DNA of 64,000 bases from Collinsella sp. (lineage in GTDB: Bacteria > Actinomycetota > Coriobacteriia > Coriobacteriales > Coriobacteriaceae): positions 1 through 64,000 of the forward strand of contig DXMF01000041.1 of NCBI GenBank assembly GCA_019414345.1. The letters run 5' to 3'. The translations under genes were made by a program, and so were the position numbers. This document shows positions 63,566 through 64,000 of this stretch, in pieces. The first letter of the stretch is position 1; the number at the start of each line of letters is the position of its first letter. The notes under the pieces were generated by a model. The model was not told the DNA's origin, did no database searches, and was given only the letters and a program-made list of their open reading frames with translations.

Positions 63566-63865
63566 TGATGGGGGCGAGTAGTCGGCCGTCCGCATGCTAC
63601 AGAGAGCGGGAAGCGCTGAGAACCCGTGCATGCGACCGATGAAAATCACCCCGGAGCTGCGGTCCCAACGGGCGCGCCGCACAGGCACGTCTTAGTAGAT
63701 ATCGCCGAGATGGTCGTCGATACAGGCCAGCCGAGTAACGGATGCGAGCGCGCGAATATGCGGGCGAGGGCATCTAAGCTGGGTGGTTAAGCGAAGAGCT
63801 TTTGCGAGCGTACAGCTCGATTTGTGGCGCTTCGTCCCAGCTTGTAGGGACGGGCGCTTTTTTGG
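63566..63865 (+). promoter_or_regulatory. T-box riboswitch, isoleucine (AUC specifier)
   Basis: GAGTAGT near 63574, AGAGAGCGGG and GCGCTGAGAACCC form stem I; the specifier ATC (63645-63647) lies in GAAAATCACCCCGGAG. The antiterminator bulge TGGT (63784-63787) can pair with the tRNA 3' end ACCA, and its stem AAGCTGGG (63776-63783) pairs with CCCAGCTT (63836-63843). This excludes the terminator CGTCCC (63833-63838)/GGGACG (63847-63852) plus T6 (63858-63863). Uncharged tRNA-Ile should allow ileS transcription. Confidence 0.88.
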
Positions 63866-63906
63866 TGCCCAACGGGCGTGCGCGCCCACGACATGAAAGG
63901 GGTACC

Positions 63907-64000
63907 GTGGCAAACGAGTACAAGCAGACGATGAATCTGCCCAAGACCGGTTTTCCCATGCGTGCCGGTCTTTCCAAGTCCGAGCCCAAGCGACTCAAGG
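63907..64000 (+). CDS. ileS: Isoleucyl-tRNA synthetase, 3'-partial
   Basis: GTG 63907 after GAAAGGGG begins ANEYKQTMNLPKTGFPMRAG, then LSKSEPKRLK, the conserved IleRS N-terminus (NLPKTDFPMRA). The gene continues past the window. The isoleucine T-box directly upstream supports the call. Confidence 0.93.
   Translation, partial: MANEYKQTMNLPKTGFPMRAGLSKSEPKRLK

Overview
The window looks like a chromosomal segment of a high-GC Coriobacteriia (Actinomycetota), most like Collinsella. This is judged from protein flavour, GC-rich codon use, a LacI/PTS/GH32 sucrose locus and the gene orders rimP-nusA-infB-rbfA-nrnA-truB-ribF-dnaG-rpoD and recG-rsmD-coaD-yceD-rpmF-plsX-acpP-rnc-smc-ftsY-ffh. No search was run, so the genus is an inference.

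Region 1 (about 1-15,460) is a mosaic accessory island with features of a phage-defence island. It holds the 3' part of a KAP-like P-loop NTPase, a 1,218-residue STAND-type NTPase with an N-terminal nuclease-like domain (Avs-like architecture), a small zinc-ribbon/membrane protein pair, a gene truncated by an IS21-family istB remnant, an AlbA_2/HATPase regulator with an in-frame decamer repeat, an IS256-family remnant, an FRG-domain protein, a 5'-truncated AbiH-like gene, and an overlapping ATPase/TOPRIM-like pair. The pair's promoter and ribosome-binding site lie inside a 24-bp-arm perfect palindrome. Between the IS21 remnant and the AlbA_2 gene a LexA-type box overlaps a promoter for a 26-residue hydrophobic peptide, a layout like SOS-induced membrane toxins. 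A 54-nt stem-loop repeat occurs twice. Several genes here are visibly less GC-rich than the core.

Region 2 (15,900-20,250) is a sucrose locus: a LacI-type repressor, an EIIBC permease and a GH32 sucrose-6-phosphate hydrolase. Three matching 14-bp operators lie before the repressor and permease genes.

Region 3 (20,270-27,000) has a transsulfuration-like protein lacking the PLP lysine, a ModE-type HTH protein, guaB, leuS behind a large palindromic leader, and a lipoprotein.

Region 4 (27,200-39,240) is the transcription/translation/replication block: promoter, leader terminator, rimP, nusA, infB, rbfA, nrnA, truB, ribF, dnaG, rpoD, then two tRNA-Asn genes.

Region 5 (39,400-54,340) holds asp23, a DAK2 (fatty-acid kinase type) gene, recG, rsmD, coaD, a coiled-coil protein, yceD, rpmF, plsX, acpP, rnc, smc, ftsY and ffh. 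It joins lipid precursor supply, ribosome biogenesis and the SRP targeting pathway.

Region 6 (54,390-64,000) holds a DUF134-NifX fusion, thyA-folA, a SpoU-type RNA methylase, a MATE transporter, a corrinoid adenosyltransferase, ftsH, a DUF523 protein, a glycerol-dehydrogenase-type enzyme, and a T-box leader with an AUC specifier before ileS, which runs off the window.

A recurrent theme is long inverted repeats between genes (13,566; 21,285; 23,570; 38,910; 59,201; 62,288). Some clearly serve as terminators; others have no obvious role.
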